Shown here piece after piece: positions 54,238 to 64,000 of a stretch of DNA of 64,000 nucleotides. The DNA comes from Diaporthe sp. PMI_573. Taxonomy: Eukaryota; Ascomycota; Sordariomycetes; Diaporthales; Diaporthaceae. The notes below the pieces were generated by a model, which was not told the DNA's origin, did not search any database, and saw only the letters and a program-made list of their open reading frames with translations. A program made the position numbers and the translations under genes. The stretch is from contig JAJTUP010000035.1 of the NCBI GenBank assembly GCA_021399435.1, forward strand, positions 310,001-374,000. Direction: 5' to 3'. Positions within the stretch are counted from its first letter, which is position 1; each line of letters begins with the position of its first letter.

Positions 54238-54711
54238 ATGTCTACACAATTTGAGAAATTTAAGGTGAGATACGTCGGTGGAGGACAAACAAATCCTCTG
54301 CTAATCTAGAAAACTTTGATCCAGGAGTTCGATTCTCCACTAGGGGAGGGAAAGCCTAGCCTCGTCGACTCCGTCGAAGACAGTATTCTGACTATCCAGG
54401 ATTGCCTGAGGCAAATCTCGAATATGGCGCACCAGGCCTTGTGCGTTGCTGCCGAGCATCCATGCGTGCCTGTCAGCCACGTACCGGCGTGGAAGAATGC
54501 GTATCAGAAACAGGCGCAGGACCTTTAGGAGGCGAACAGAATGCAGGAAAGACTCAAAGCTCTGTATGAGGACGCCCGTGCTGATACTGATAATCGAGAG
54601 CGAGGCCTGGAGGCCTTGCGCTGCCGCTTCCAAGAGCTTGAGGATCAAGTCAGCGAACATGCTGTCCGGGTCAAAACCTCGACGCATGAGCATGACATGA
54701 AGCAGACTTAG
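54238..54711 (+). pseudogene. Coiled-coil protein gene with an in-frame stop
   Basis: Exon 1 is 54238-54264 (MSTQFEKFK); a 45-nt intron (GTGAGA donor, GCTAATCTAG end) leads in phase to exon 2 at 54310. The product reads KTLIQEFDSPLGEGKPSLVD, IQDCLRQISNMAHQA and then AYQKQAQDL, where a TAG stops at 54526-54528. The same frame continues afterwards with coding-like, heptad-rich sequence (NRMQERLKALYEDARADTDN, LRCRFQELEDQVSEH) until 54711. The clean continuation argues that the TAG is a recent nonsense change (CAG to TAG would do it). Without it this would be a protein of about 147 residues. Function unknown. Confidence 0.55.
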
Positions 54712-54942
54712 GCGGAACATACCCAGAAAGGCTCCATGTCTGATTTAAGATGATGACTGGTTTGGAGCGCTGGTAAAGTAACCAAGATTGCGATTGAAGT
54801 GGGCATTGGATGCTAAAGAGGAAAAACTAGCTCAAAGGGCAAGTATTACTTCACATGTACTGTACGACATATCACATTTTATTCCATCTCGATCAAAGAG
54901 CTTTGCAGCTCTCGGATCACGTCCTCATCACATCTCTCCCGG

Positions 54943-55680
54943 TCAAGAAAATTCCAATTCAGTGATTTTGTCATGATCCTCGTCTTCGGTCATCGCATTA
55001 CGAGTCAACGTCCCGTACATACTGTTGTCGTCATCCTCAGCATATAGAATGCTTGCGTCGCCATTAGGGACTAGCAAGGCCGTAAGTTGAGTGAACGCAA
55101 GCTTGGGGAACCCTTTGCCCTTACACTTGAAGTCAACCTCCTGAAAGCGGGCCGGAATGTTCCCAGCTAGCCGTAAATGGCCAAGCAGAATATTTGCCTG
55201 GAAGACGGCACGGTTGATAAGGAATCGCGCAGAGTCAGGGTGGCGCCACTTATAAGACTTTTCAGGCAGATCAGCACCTCGATGATACCAATGCGGAGGG
55301 CGGCAACCTACCTGACCCGTATGACGCACCCAATACATGAGCCTCCAAATGTCTTTTTCCATCACTGCCAGCAATATCAATACAGCGCTGAAAATTTCCT
55401 CCCAGTGGATCTGGTGTTTTCGCTCTTTAATTGCGTTGTCAATTTTCGTAAGAAGATTCACTTCGAGTCGAGCCTTATATGACTCGAGGCAGAAGTCCAG
55501 TGAATTCTGCATCACTCGTGCAGCCGGCCTCATATTGTAGTATGGGCTTGCTTGCTCCGTAACCAGTCCCATGTCTCTTGTCTGCCAGCCCCTGAGCAGG
55601 AGATGGGTCGCCGTCCACAGCCTAGTGGCATCGTCTACACTTCGCACAAAAAATGAATCTAAATGCTCGTGGTCCCCCAG
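54943..55680 (-). CDS. Fungal regulator-like fragment (about 234 residues)
   Basis: The minus strand reads VRSVDDATRLWTATHLLLRG, YNMRPAARVMQNSLDFCLES, IHWEEIFSAVLILLAVMEKD and RFLINRAVFQANILLGHLRL. The helical pattern with scattered aromatics resembles the C-terminal part of fungal zinc-cluster regulators, but no diagnostic motif is present. No DNA-binding domain is found upstream; sequence near 55690 onwards changes character. Probably an incomplete gene. Confidence 0.4.
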   Translation of the reverse strand: MGDHEHLDSFFVRSVDDATRLWTATHLLLRGWQTRDMGLVTEQASPYYNMRPAARVMQNSLDFCLESYKARLEVNLLTKIDNAIKERKHQIHWEEIFSAVLILLAVMEKDIWRLMYWVRHTGQVGCRPPHWYHRGADLPEKSYKWRHPDSARFLINRAVFQANILLGHLRLAGNIPARFQEVDFKCKGKGFPKLAFTQLTALLVPNGDASILYAEDDDNSMYGTLTRNAMTEDEDHDKITELEFS

Positions 55681-55689
55681 TTTACATTT

Positions 55690-56726
55690 CTAAAAGAATG
55701 GCTCTTGTGGGCTTTGAGAAGCTATTGCAGACCAGACAAATTCGCATCGGTATATGTCGTCATCGGGGCAGCCCGTCTGGGTAAATAGTGGAAAATTGCC
55801 TTTGCCTTGTCCATAAATGGTCTTCGTCTGGGGCCCCATCGAGATCGCGCTCAAAGCCCACAGCTGCGCCTGCTGAACGCTGCCCACAGCGGCGACGGCG
55901 CGACTCGCAAAATCCGGATTCTGTTTGGACTGGACATCGCTCCGTTCGTGGTACTTACGGTGGTCGGCACCTGGCTTATTGTGTTCATATTCTACGATGC
56001 ATTCTTTCCCGGCCCTAAGGATAAGGAGGAGGATAAGGAGCCGAAGAATCTGAAGAATCCAACTTTCCCAACCCCAAAGCACCTATTCTCAATACGTCAA
56101 TTGAAGTTAGGTCGGTGTTACCTTTTCTCTGAGGCAAGCTCTCTGAGGCAAGCAGTTCGCACACCACCCCCTGCTGTCTTTTCTCAAACACTATAGAATC
56201 AGTACTGGGCAGTATATGGTACGCCTTGTACCCGACCGGGATTGTTCGCCCCGCTGACCGAGCACGGCTGCGCAACACCGCCCGCCGTAACAACGCGGTA
56301 TACCTGGGCGACATCCCTGCTGAGGCCTCGCCCGTTATCACCAAGCTGCGGCCAATTGATCGCGCCAGTAGCTAACACGCCTACGTCTGCGTCTGCTGGC
56401 GCCTTAACATTGCCCGTCTTAGCCCCGCTAAAGAACAGGCCCGCCGGGTTCGCGCTGCCGACAAGGTCGAATGTAGGTGCCGATTCAGCGTCAAAGTAGT
56501 GGAACGGGTTGGTGGGGTCGTCCTGGTAGTGGGGGTTTGTAGGCTCTCTAAGCCTTTAGCTACTTTTCGACCAGGTATAAACCTCCCAACTGTTGGAAAT
56601 CTATAAGTGTTAAAAAATGCCTTTGGTTGCGCTTTAAGACACATCGGTTACCAAGTCTGCCTTCCTACTATAGGCGCGAAGAAAATCGTCCGTGGTAGGA
56701 GACGGTACAAAACCCGAATGTGTCTA
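55690..56726. other. Spacer of mixed decayed sequence
   Basis: Overlapping frames on both strands, with a minus-strand frame at 56120-56344 (VITGEASAGMSPRYTALLRR) looking coding-like but unassigned. Confidence 0.3.
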
Positions 56727-59400
56727 TCAATCCCTGATCTCATCAATACACCCAAAATAATGCCTCCTCCAAACCTCCTCCCTGTTCGCACCCGTCCTGG
56801 CCGTCTGCCTCGTACCTCCATCATTGCTCCTTCGGTTTCTCCTCTCCTCCTCCGTGATGGCCTCCAGAAGCCGCCAATCATATGCAGGAACAACCTCCAC
56901 CCGACCATCCCGCCTGCGCAACGGTCTGGATTCAAGCTCTCGCAGGAACGCGCTTGTGGCCTCGCTGCGGTGGCGTTCCACAAGCACGAGCCTCCGGTGT
57001 CTCATTCTGGCACCAGCCTGGGCCACCTGGGAGGCGAGCCATGACGGAATGTCGGTGAAGACGCCGCTGATGCCGTGAACTGGTAGTAGGTCCTCGGCGA
57101 GCAGGGGCATGTTGGCGATGCATGGGGAGAGAAGCAGAAGGGTGTCCGCCAAGGCGCATGCACCACCGGCATACCCGCACGACACGGCCGAAGAACTCTG
57201 AGGCCGGGTAGGGCATGGGTTAGATAGTGTCGGAGCTGTTGGTGGAGGCAGTACAGAGCTGTTGGTGTCTTTAGCGTCATGTTCTGTCGCACCACTCGGC
57301 AGGCGCGGCAATGTGGGCGTAGGGAGATCCCCTTGGGAGGATGGCACCGACGTGATATCTTCAAGCTGCTGGCGCTAGCTGCGCTGGCTATTAGACAGCG
57401 TCGGGGGTGTCAAATCGATAATCTCTGGCTCTTTTCTCCTTGACTTTGTTGGACGCGGTGAACCTGAAAGTGGCTTTCCGTGTCTCTTGCGAGATGACTG
57501 GTCAGTTGACCGTCTCTCAGCCGGGCTGGAGCCCACCTGGACTGCAGACGACGTGGGAGGTGTCTGCAATCCTGGTCTGGCTGGGGATTGTTCAATGTTG
57601 TGTTGCGGCGTTCTTTTCTGAGACTCAGATGTATTCGTCGTCGTCTCTGACCACTGACTCTCTTGCAACGCCGCCTTCCACGTCTTTGGTTCGGCTTCCT
57701 CTAAAACTTCAATCCAACGCCTCAACTCTTGGCTATCTTCCCTGTCTGGACACTTCAGTTCTTCCTCTGCAAGTGCTTGCAACTCTTGGAAAGTGAGACA
57801 ATCCTTGAAGGTCCTGTCGGGGTGGATCTTTGAAATATAGGGAAATCGTAAACTGTAGAACCCCGTGTCGGATTCCTTATGGAAGGAGGAGCAAGTCATA
57901 TCAAAAACTGCCGGCTCGGTGAAGGCCATCGTGATCTTCCCTCCCTGAGCAACACCAGGTGACACGTTGACAATTGGTGCCCTGTCGTCATCCAAGGGAA
58001 CCGTTTCCGTAAACCAGGTCCTCCGCAAGTAGTCCATCATAGTAGGACTAATTTCAACCTCGTTAATAACCATAAACTCAGGCCTAGCACCCCACCTCTC
58101 GACAGCCTCTTTGTTTATAAGGCAACCGAGATAGAAATGGGTATATTTGGCCATTGGCATTTTGAGTATGTTGGCCTTAGTAGGGCAATACCAGCCGCTC
58201 ACCACAGCTAGGTCGCCGACATCACCCATTCCCTTGATATATCCCTTTTTGAGCTTCACGCAGCAGGATGCATACCTCCGCTTGTTGCGTCCAAAGCTGA
58301 AGTATGGTTCATCAGGCTTGAGCACAAGTCCCTCTTCCCGCCTGACAATGCAAGAGGCAAAGGCTTCTTTGAGGTCTTCAGTAGCGACCCGTGAAGAAAA
58401 ATTGACGACCTGCCTTTGAACGAGTGCCGCTCGCCCAGTCTGACACTGCACCAATTTTGAGAGCCGGGAAAACCTTGCGGAGTGTCGAACGTTGAGAAAC
58501 GACTTGTCGTCCACGCGCAGGACATCGTAGTAGACAATCATCAAGTGCTCCCATTCATGAGCCTGACTGTCCTCGCCGGTGTCGATAAACCTTCCAGATC
58601 TGCTGATATGTTTCCGTAATTTGTCGAAACTTAGGATTCTCTGCTCCCTGTCGCTATACACGACAACCTCGCCTTCGAGGATGCAGCAATGCTTGAACTT
58701 GCATGAGGGAGCCCCCAGCGCTAAAGACGTTTTGATGACACTGTGTAGTTTTTCCTTATCTCGAGTGCTATCTTTGCCACTCTTCGAGAATATTTGTATG
58801 CAGTTCGAGCCCTTTGAGAGGTCAATATGAATTTGGCAATACTCGCCATCCATCTTGTTCTCAACACTCATGAAACCTTGCCCATCTCAACACAATGCTT
58901 GATACTACAGCCTTTAAGCCACGTCTGGTGGCCGACTTTGACGCCAATCTGAGGTTTGAGAAATCTTGGTAGGTCTTCGGGTTCCATCTCTCCCAATATA
59001 ACACGGCTGCGTGCTTGCTTCAGCAACGGAATGCAACGGTGAAGTCATCGTGTATCCTCATAATGGTAGGCAAGAGGCGATGACAGCGAGCGTACACTAA
59101 TTGTTCCGGGACGATAACCGGTAGGAAGCTTTTGAGTATTAATCTCCATTTCGCCTCTTTTGCGGTAAATCTGCGGAAAAGTGTTTCAAGAGGCCCGTCA
59201 TGCTTCGTCTTGGAGGGCTCAGTGGACAGGTTGCCCGAAGACCTCACTGACAGTGCACTAAACGAATTCTTGGCTGCCAACGCATGAAGGAGAGCATCAA
59301 TCTCTTCCACCGTTATTGTGGCATTTCGCACGCTTGGGGTTTGCTGGAGAATCTCCTCTGCACATTGCGCAAGGTCGCGGCCGGATCCCGGGAGCGTCCA
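56727..59400 (-). pseudogene. ATP-dependent DNA ligase relic (eukaryotic type)
   Basis: The main frame (58871-57375) has the nucleotidyltransferase motifs in order: ENKMDGEYCQ with the AMP-accepting Lys (motif I), CILEGEVVVYSD (III), MIVYYDVLRVDD (IIIa), REEGLVLKPDEPYF (IV) and CCVKLKKGYI (V). Upstream, the ligase N-terminal domain continues in two other frames (EEIDALLHALAAKN to HDDFTVAF, then IPLLKQARSRVILGEMEPED to CVEMGKV), so at least two frameshifts (near 59020 and 58870) separate it from the core. Downstream, an in-frame TAG at 57375-57377 interrupts the reading, which resumes RQQLEDITSVPSS and contains a possible BRCT-like end. Such ligases seal nicks in nuclear DNA. The 5' end is lost where NLR sequence on plus begins. 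Confidence 0.8.
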
Positions 59401-61051
59401 TCTGCTCAACTCCTTGAAGAGGAGCGCCGAGAGGAAACGCGAACTGATATTGCTACCTTTCTCAATCAGAGATTCACCAGCATTAGAATGAAGTGGGATA
59501 TACGGGAGGCCTGGCCAGAACATGGGCAACTGACTCGCCTAATAGATTTATCAACAACTCCCTCACCTCTGTTCATTTATGCAGCAACTCTGTGTCGCTT
59601 CATCCATGAGGAAAGGGAGGATCCAATAGAGCAATTGGATCTCTGGCTTCAGCAATGCGACAGCAACGCACCTCAACTAGATCAGATCTATCAGCCAATC
59701 CTACACTATGTGCTGTTCGGCAGCTACAACAGGCTTGAGAAACCAAAGCCATTGGCTGAAAATCATCGGGCGGAATTTTTCGATGTCCTAGGGGCTGTTG
59801 TCCTCGTCGCCACTCCTCTCTCCTGCCAAGCAATCGCATCCCTCCTCAGCATACCAACACGTCGAGTCAACTTGCGGCTACGAAATCTGCATGCGGTCCT
59901 GAACGCTCCTAAGAATCTTGTTTCCCCCATACGACTCCTCCACAAGTCATTCAGCGACTTCCTTCTCAGCCAAGAAGACTCTGGGTCTACCGGCTACCGA
60001 CTAAACGCCGAAGAAACACACGCTATGCTAGCGACAAAATGCATTCAGCGTATGCAAAAGGGACTGAAACAGGACATTTGCGACATTCAAAAGCTGGGTG
60101 CGTCCAGAGACGATATCGACCAAAAGGACATAGATGGCAACATCCCTGCAGACCTCCGGTATGCCTGCCTCTACTGGGTTTACCACTGCAGCGCAGCGGA
60201 CGAGCGATGCATGATGACGTTATTGCGTTTCTCTACGAGCACTTTCTTAACTGGCTCGAGGCTCTCTCACGTCTGGGAAGGCTTTCAGATGGCGCCCTAG
60301 CGCTAAGGGAGCTCCGTGAGATAATAGAGGTCAGTACAGTCTCGATCTGAAAGCATTCTTTGGCTAACTTGTATGGCACTTTCCCAAGACAAACTCAGAG
60401 CTGGGTGACTTCCTCAAGGATGCTTCCAGGGTCATCTCGAGTTTTGGATCGATCATAGGATACACACCTCTCCAGACATATAGCACCCTGCTTTTATTCT
60501 CTCCGGTTCAAAGCCAAGTACGACAAAGGTTTTGGGATCAACGGCTGCTGAGCCTCCCTGCTATTCGAGGTGTGAAATCTGACTGGGACTCACATCGGCA
60601 GACGCTCGAGGGCCATAAAGGCCCGGTTTGGTCAGTAGCCTTCTCGCCTGACGGGCAGACGCTGGCGTCGGCGTCTGTGTCTATGGACAGCACGGTCCGG
60701 CTCTGGGACGTGGCCACGGGCGCCCAGCGGCAGACGCTCGACTTGGGCTCTACTTACAGTCTCAACTTCGACCCATTATCCAGTACGCGACTGCTTACCG
60801 ATTTTGGAACGATCGACTTGCTCTCAAACTCTCTGGCAAGTGAAGGGCCTACTGCCAACAAACCAACAGCACAGCCAGTTATTGATGGAATCGGCCTTAG
60901 CCCTGACAGGATCTGGATTGTGAGAGGCAACGAGAGGACTATCTGGCTCCCTCCAGAATACAGACCAACAGTATCAGCTGTCAAAGACTCAATGCTCTGC
61001 ATCGGATCTGGTTCAGGACATATATGTTGGTTTATAAATCTGCAGGTGTAA
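59395..61051 (+). pseudogene. NACHT-WD40 (HET-E-like) NLR relic
   Basis: Plus strand: TDIATFLNQRFTSIRMKWDI, PLFIYAATLCRFIHEEREDP, LWLQQCDSNAPQLDQIYQPI, RLLHKSFSDFLLSQEDSGS and ILHYVLFGSYN follow the order of the region after the NACHT domain in HET-E/NWD-type proteins. A frameshift near 60210 moves to DDVIAFLYEHFLNWLEALSR. An intron at 60330-60388 (GTCAGT donor, CCCAAG end) then joins in phase to an exon with one WD40 unit ([33 protein letters not shown]), after which repeats are degraded. The P-loop and N-terminal effector parts are missing. Intact relatives trigger cell death on non-self recognition. Confidence 0.85.
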
Positions 61052-62114
61052 TCCCGGAACACTTTAATAGCGTAATTGCAAATAACACTTCCTACCGATC
61101 TTATTATTTTTCTCATAGCGTGACATAAGATGGGCCTGGGGGAGCAGATTACTTTATAGCTTATGGACCGTAATTCTTCCAGTCGATTCTACTGTCTTCT
61201 TTTTGCGATTTTGTTCCAAGGACTTATTGTATTACATAAGTCTGATGACGTCACTTAGCAGATGTTTCACCGCACGAACCCTACTTCTTCAAAGCAGCGG
61301 ATCCAAAGTCACTTGTCCATGATTGCGGTGTACACAGTGCTAGGGTTCTATAACAGAGCACTGTGTGGGGTGCACTTAGAAACCTAAAGAATGTTGGAAA
61401 AGAGGAAGCTGTTTTTGCTCTAAACTGTACACAAATATGACACGGAATTACTTCAATCTATTGGATCAGTATCACGTAGCGTTCCATCTGCTGAGAGGGC
61501 ATGGCGATGAGAGATGAGCCCGTATAGTGAAGGGCTCGACCCCGCTATCACATTCTCATCCCATCGACGCCATTGTCCAGGCCCCAGTCCAGGCCCAAGC
61601 CACGACGCCATCAACGACATCGGCCATCCCATCCATTGGCTGAGAGTCTTTCAGATCCCGTTCTCAATAGTTCCCTAAACTCAACAGAGGGGGTTTTCGT
61701 CACGACACGTCATAGTGTACTTCAGAGAGACACGATACAATAGCTGATTCGTGAAAACCTATTGTCGGAGCGGGACGCGAAGCCTGTATAGGTACCTGCA
61801 TATACAAACTGGACAAGACCCAGGGTCGAGCATTGATGCTTTAGAAGACATGATAGTTTGGATTATCGAAACAAAGATGAGAGGTAACGAGAAGTATAAT
61901 ATACAAACGGAGCTTTTCGACATGTGACGATTAGGTTGGTCTCACTACTGAAATATCGCTTGACGAACGCCGAGTGGGGTCGTGTGAAATCTACGGACTT
62001 GGAATCACACCGCACATTGCAGACCACGCCGCGAATGCTTCATAGTTGGACGGAATTCTTACGAAATCTTCTCGCAAACATCCAAACCTCCTCTCTCGTC
62101 CCCTTCGTCTCACG
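61052..62114. other. Spacer and 5' region of the ankyrin gene
   Basis: No gene seen up to about 61900. The leader of the next gene probably starts near 61950-62050, with a pyrimidine-rich tract just before the ATG. Confidence 0.35.
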
Positions 62115-64000
62115 ATGGATCCCATCACCCTCATCGGCGCTATTGCCTCAGTAGCGGGCTTGGTGGATATGGGAGCAAAGCTTTGCTCCACCTTACATGA
62201 CATGGCAAAGGTTTTCAAAGCCGCGCCGGAAACCATTGACCTAATGAACAAGGATGTCTCCTCGCTACGATCAGTGCTACAACAACTCCAGAGTGAACTG
62301 GAAAAGGGAAATTCACACGCCCTAGACTTGCCTCGCGAAACCAGGATCAATCTTCAAAACATCCTCGAGAGCTGCGAACTTGTTTTTGCAAGCTTGAAAA
62401 CGATCCTGGACAAGTTTACGAATTATCCAAAGAAGCTCGAAGGAGCGGGGGTAGCAGTTATCAAGATCAACTCAATCAAGATAAGATTCCGATGGATGAT
62501 GGAGGAGAGCGAGGTGGTTAGGATTCGCAAGAGTTTGCAAACCCACGTGCAGACGTTGCAGTTGACTTTAACTGCGACTACAGCGTAAGTAAACCCACAA
62601 AAGCTTTACATCAGAAACTGACAGCTCTGAATCTAGATTCGTAGTTGCTTATATTCACTACGACACGAAGTACATGATCACTCTACTCGAGGATCTCCAG
62701 TCAAATTTTAAGAGAACTGTCACCATAATATCGGAAACCGTAGTAGGTCTCAAAGTTCAGACTCCATTCCAGTCGATAATACATAACCCTTCAACGACGT
62801 CGAATGCTCCACAAGGGATTGAACCGCTCATGGCAGCAGCTGTCATCACTGATCAGGGGCCGAATGAAGAGCTACTCCCTGGACCTAGCGCTCCCAGTAA
62901 CGAGCCAACATCAGTACCAACAGGAGAAATCAACGAGCCGGGATCAGTACAGGTTAAACCGCCGGACCCGCAGCATGCTTCTGTTTCAAGATTGACAGTA
63001 TCGAATCAAGGGCAACGCGCCTCGAAACGCCGTCGACCAGTCATCGCCGTGCCCGGCGAAACGCTCTTCGTGGCTGCTCGAGCAGGAGACAAAGAAATCT
63101 TTTTACAGATCCTTCAGACTGGAGCAAAGATAACCGAAGTTGAGGCAGATGGCACAACCGTTCTCCAGGCTGCAGCGGAAGCGAACAGTCTGGATGTTGT
63201 CCTGTCACTGCTCTTTTTCGGGGCAGACCCGAACCTGGGAGGTGGGCGAACGCGCAGTCCACTTCTAGCGGCCACGGACAGACAGCATGCACAGGTCGTG
63301 GCTGCTTTGTTGGAAGCAGAGGCAGATCCGAGTGCATTTTACCCCGAGGCTGCTCCCTGGTTGAAAAGCGCATTTCATAGCGCCTTATCCCATCGAAACT
63401 CCGGGATTCTATCTATGCTGCTAGGTGCAGGCGCAGACCTAAAGAAGGTCCCCGGCCTCTTGCACCATGCCTGTTCTACAGGGACGCTTGACTCTGTTAA
63501 GCAACTCTTAGCCACCGACCTAGACATCAACGGGCTTTGTGATAACTGGACCTTTTCTGCAACAGCACTACAGGTATCAGTGTTTAGTAACCGTCCTGAT
63601 ATTGTCACGCTCCTCCTGGACCACAAGGCAGATCCTAATATTGCTTCTCCGACTACTGTGCCTTGGCAACGCAGTCCGCTTTTTGCAGCCGTACATGCGA
63701 AAAATCCCGAGATACTCTCAACACTGCTGAGCATGGGTCCAAATGTAAATGCAATCCCCGGTCTGTTGCATTATGCATGTTCTATTGGGACGCTTGACTC
63801 TGTTAAGCAGCTCCTAAATACCGACCTGGATATCAACGCGCTTTTCGATAACGGGACCTTTGCTGCAACGGCACTGCAAGCATCAGTATCCAATACCCGC
63901 AGTGACATTGTTAGGTTTCTCCTAGACCACAAGGCAGATCCTAATGTTACCTCGCCAACATCTGTACCTTGGCAACGCAGTCCACTCTTTGCAGCTGCCT
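62115..64000 (+). CDS. Helo-like N-terminal domain plus ankyrin-repeat protein, runs off the window
   Basis: Exon 1 is 62115-62584, starting MDPITLIGAIASVAGLVDMG, a hydrophobic helical N-terminus like the Helo-like/fungal STAND N-terminal domain. A 52-nt intron (62585-62636; GTAAGT donor, ATCTAG end) joins in phase. The second exon stays open to the window edge (1,364 bp). After a Pro/Ser-rich linker come a basic RASKRRRPV and ankyrin repeats (GETLFVAARAGDKEIFLQIL, GTTVLQAAAEANSLDVVLSL, then longer units). No NB domain lies between the N-terminal domain and the repeats in the visible part. Known Helo-like domains form membrane-targeting or amyloid-triggered effectors; ankyrin arrays sense partners. 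The gene looks intact so far, unlike the two other STAND-type genes here. Confidence 0.85.
63451..64000 (+). repeat. 306-bp (102-codon) near-identical ankyrin super-units
   Basis: GGGACGCTTGACTCTGTTAAG occurs at 63481 and 63787, and the surrounding sequence is highly similar over the full 306 bp (for example LLDHKADPN then VPWQRSPLFAA in both). At least two units are seen, the second cut by the window end. High identity suggests recent duplication or homogenisation. Confidence 0.85.

Noticed and set aside
1..64000. A Starship-type giant transposon or its tyrosine-recombinase captain gene
   Set aside because: The cargo-like mix of genes suggested it, but no frame with tyrosine-recombinase (DUF3435-like) motifs was seen. 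The elements found are hAT, pogo-like and possibly MULE.
1..64000. A secondary-metabolite gene cluster
   Set aside because: The membrane protein and the regulator fragments are compatible with one, but no polyketide synthase, peptide synthetase, terpene synthase or P450 gene is present.
1..64000. tRNA or rRNA genes
   Set aside because: I noticed none, but I could not scan structure systematically by eye. A covariance-model search would be decisive.

Overview
The window is nuclear DNA of a filamentous ascomycete, most likely a sordariomycete. The evidence is short introns of 46-75 nt with GTAAGT/GTATGT-like donors, CTAAC/CTGAC branch points and YAG acceptors, together with fungal-only families: STAND/NLR proteins with TPR, WD40 or ankyrin repeats, a vWA-Hint (Vint) protein, a zinc-cluster-type transcription factor, an Amo1-like FG nucleoporin and DUF2293. 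It reads as a transposon-rich accessory compartment: few intact genes, many broken ones, abrupt joins between unrelated fragments, and AT-rich gaps. The species cannot be named from the sequence.

Layout. 0-5.5 kb: two long GC-rich genes of unknown function. 6.3-9.2 kb: a hAT transposon whose 3' end is replaced by a scrap of a pogo-like element. 9.9-12.5 kb: a bZIP relic and a four-exon transcription-factor gene that has lost its DNA-binding domain. 12.5-17 kb: a hAT scrap joined to an NLR (NB-ARC/TPR) gene, which is split by a complete hAT element with intact terminal repeats and a perfect 8-bp target duplication. 17.2-21.2 kb: a short Nudix gene and a frameshifted vWA-Vint gene. 22.1-24.5 kb: a complete pogo-like element with long terminal repeats. 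24.5-46.8 kb: small coiled-coil genes, a membrane protein, an Ulp1-like protein lacking the usual catalytic Cys, an M16 protease fragment, an RNase H gene, a small membrane-anchored gene with a degenerate paralogue, and an Amo1/DUF2293 fusion. 47.2-49.2 kb: a 1.5-kb minisatellite with 15-bp units and duplicated flanks. 49.2-54.2 kb: hAT and probable MULE scraps, a 23-bp tandem repeat and AT-rich DNA. 54.2-64 kb: a nonsense-interrupted coiled-coil gene, a DNA-ligase relic, a NACHT-WD40 relic, and the 5' part of a Helo-like/ankyrin gene that runs off the window.

No single operating pathway links these genes. The themes are (i) self/non-self type STAND receptors in several states of decay, (ii) cut-and-paste DNA transposons (at least four hAT-derived and three pogo-derived sequences) that disrupted or joined them, and (iii) small accessory genes, some sharing upstream promoter-like sequence, as if a gene kit has been duplicated within the compartment. 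Many exon structures here are my own splice predictions. They were accepted only where donor, acceptor and reading phase agree, and none is tested by transcript data.
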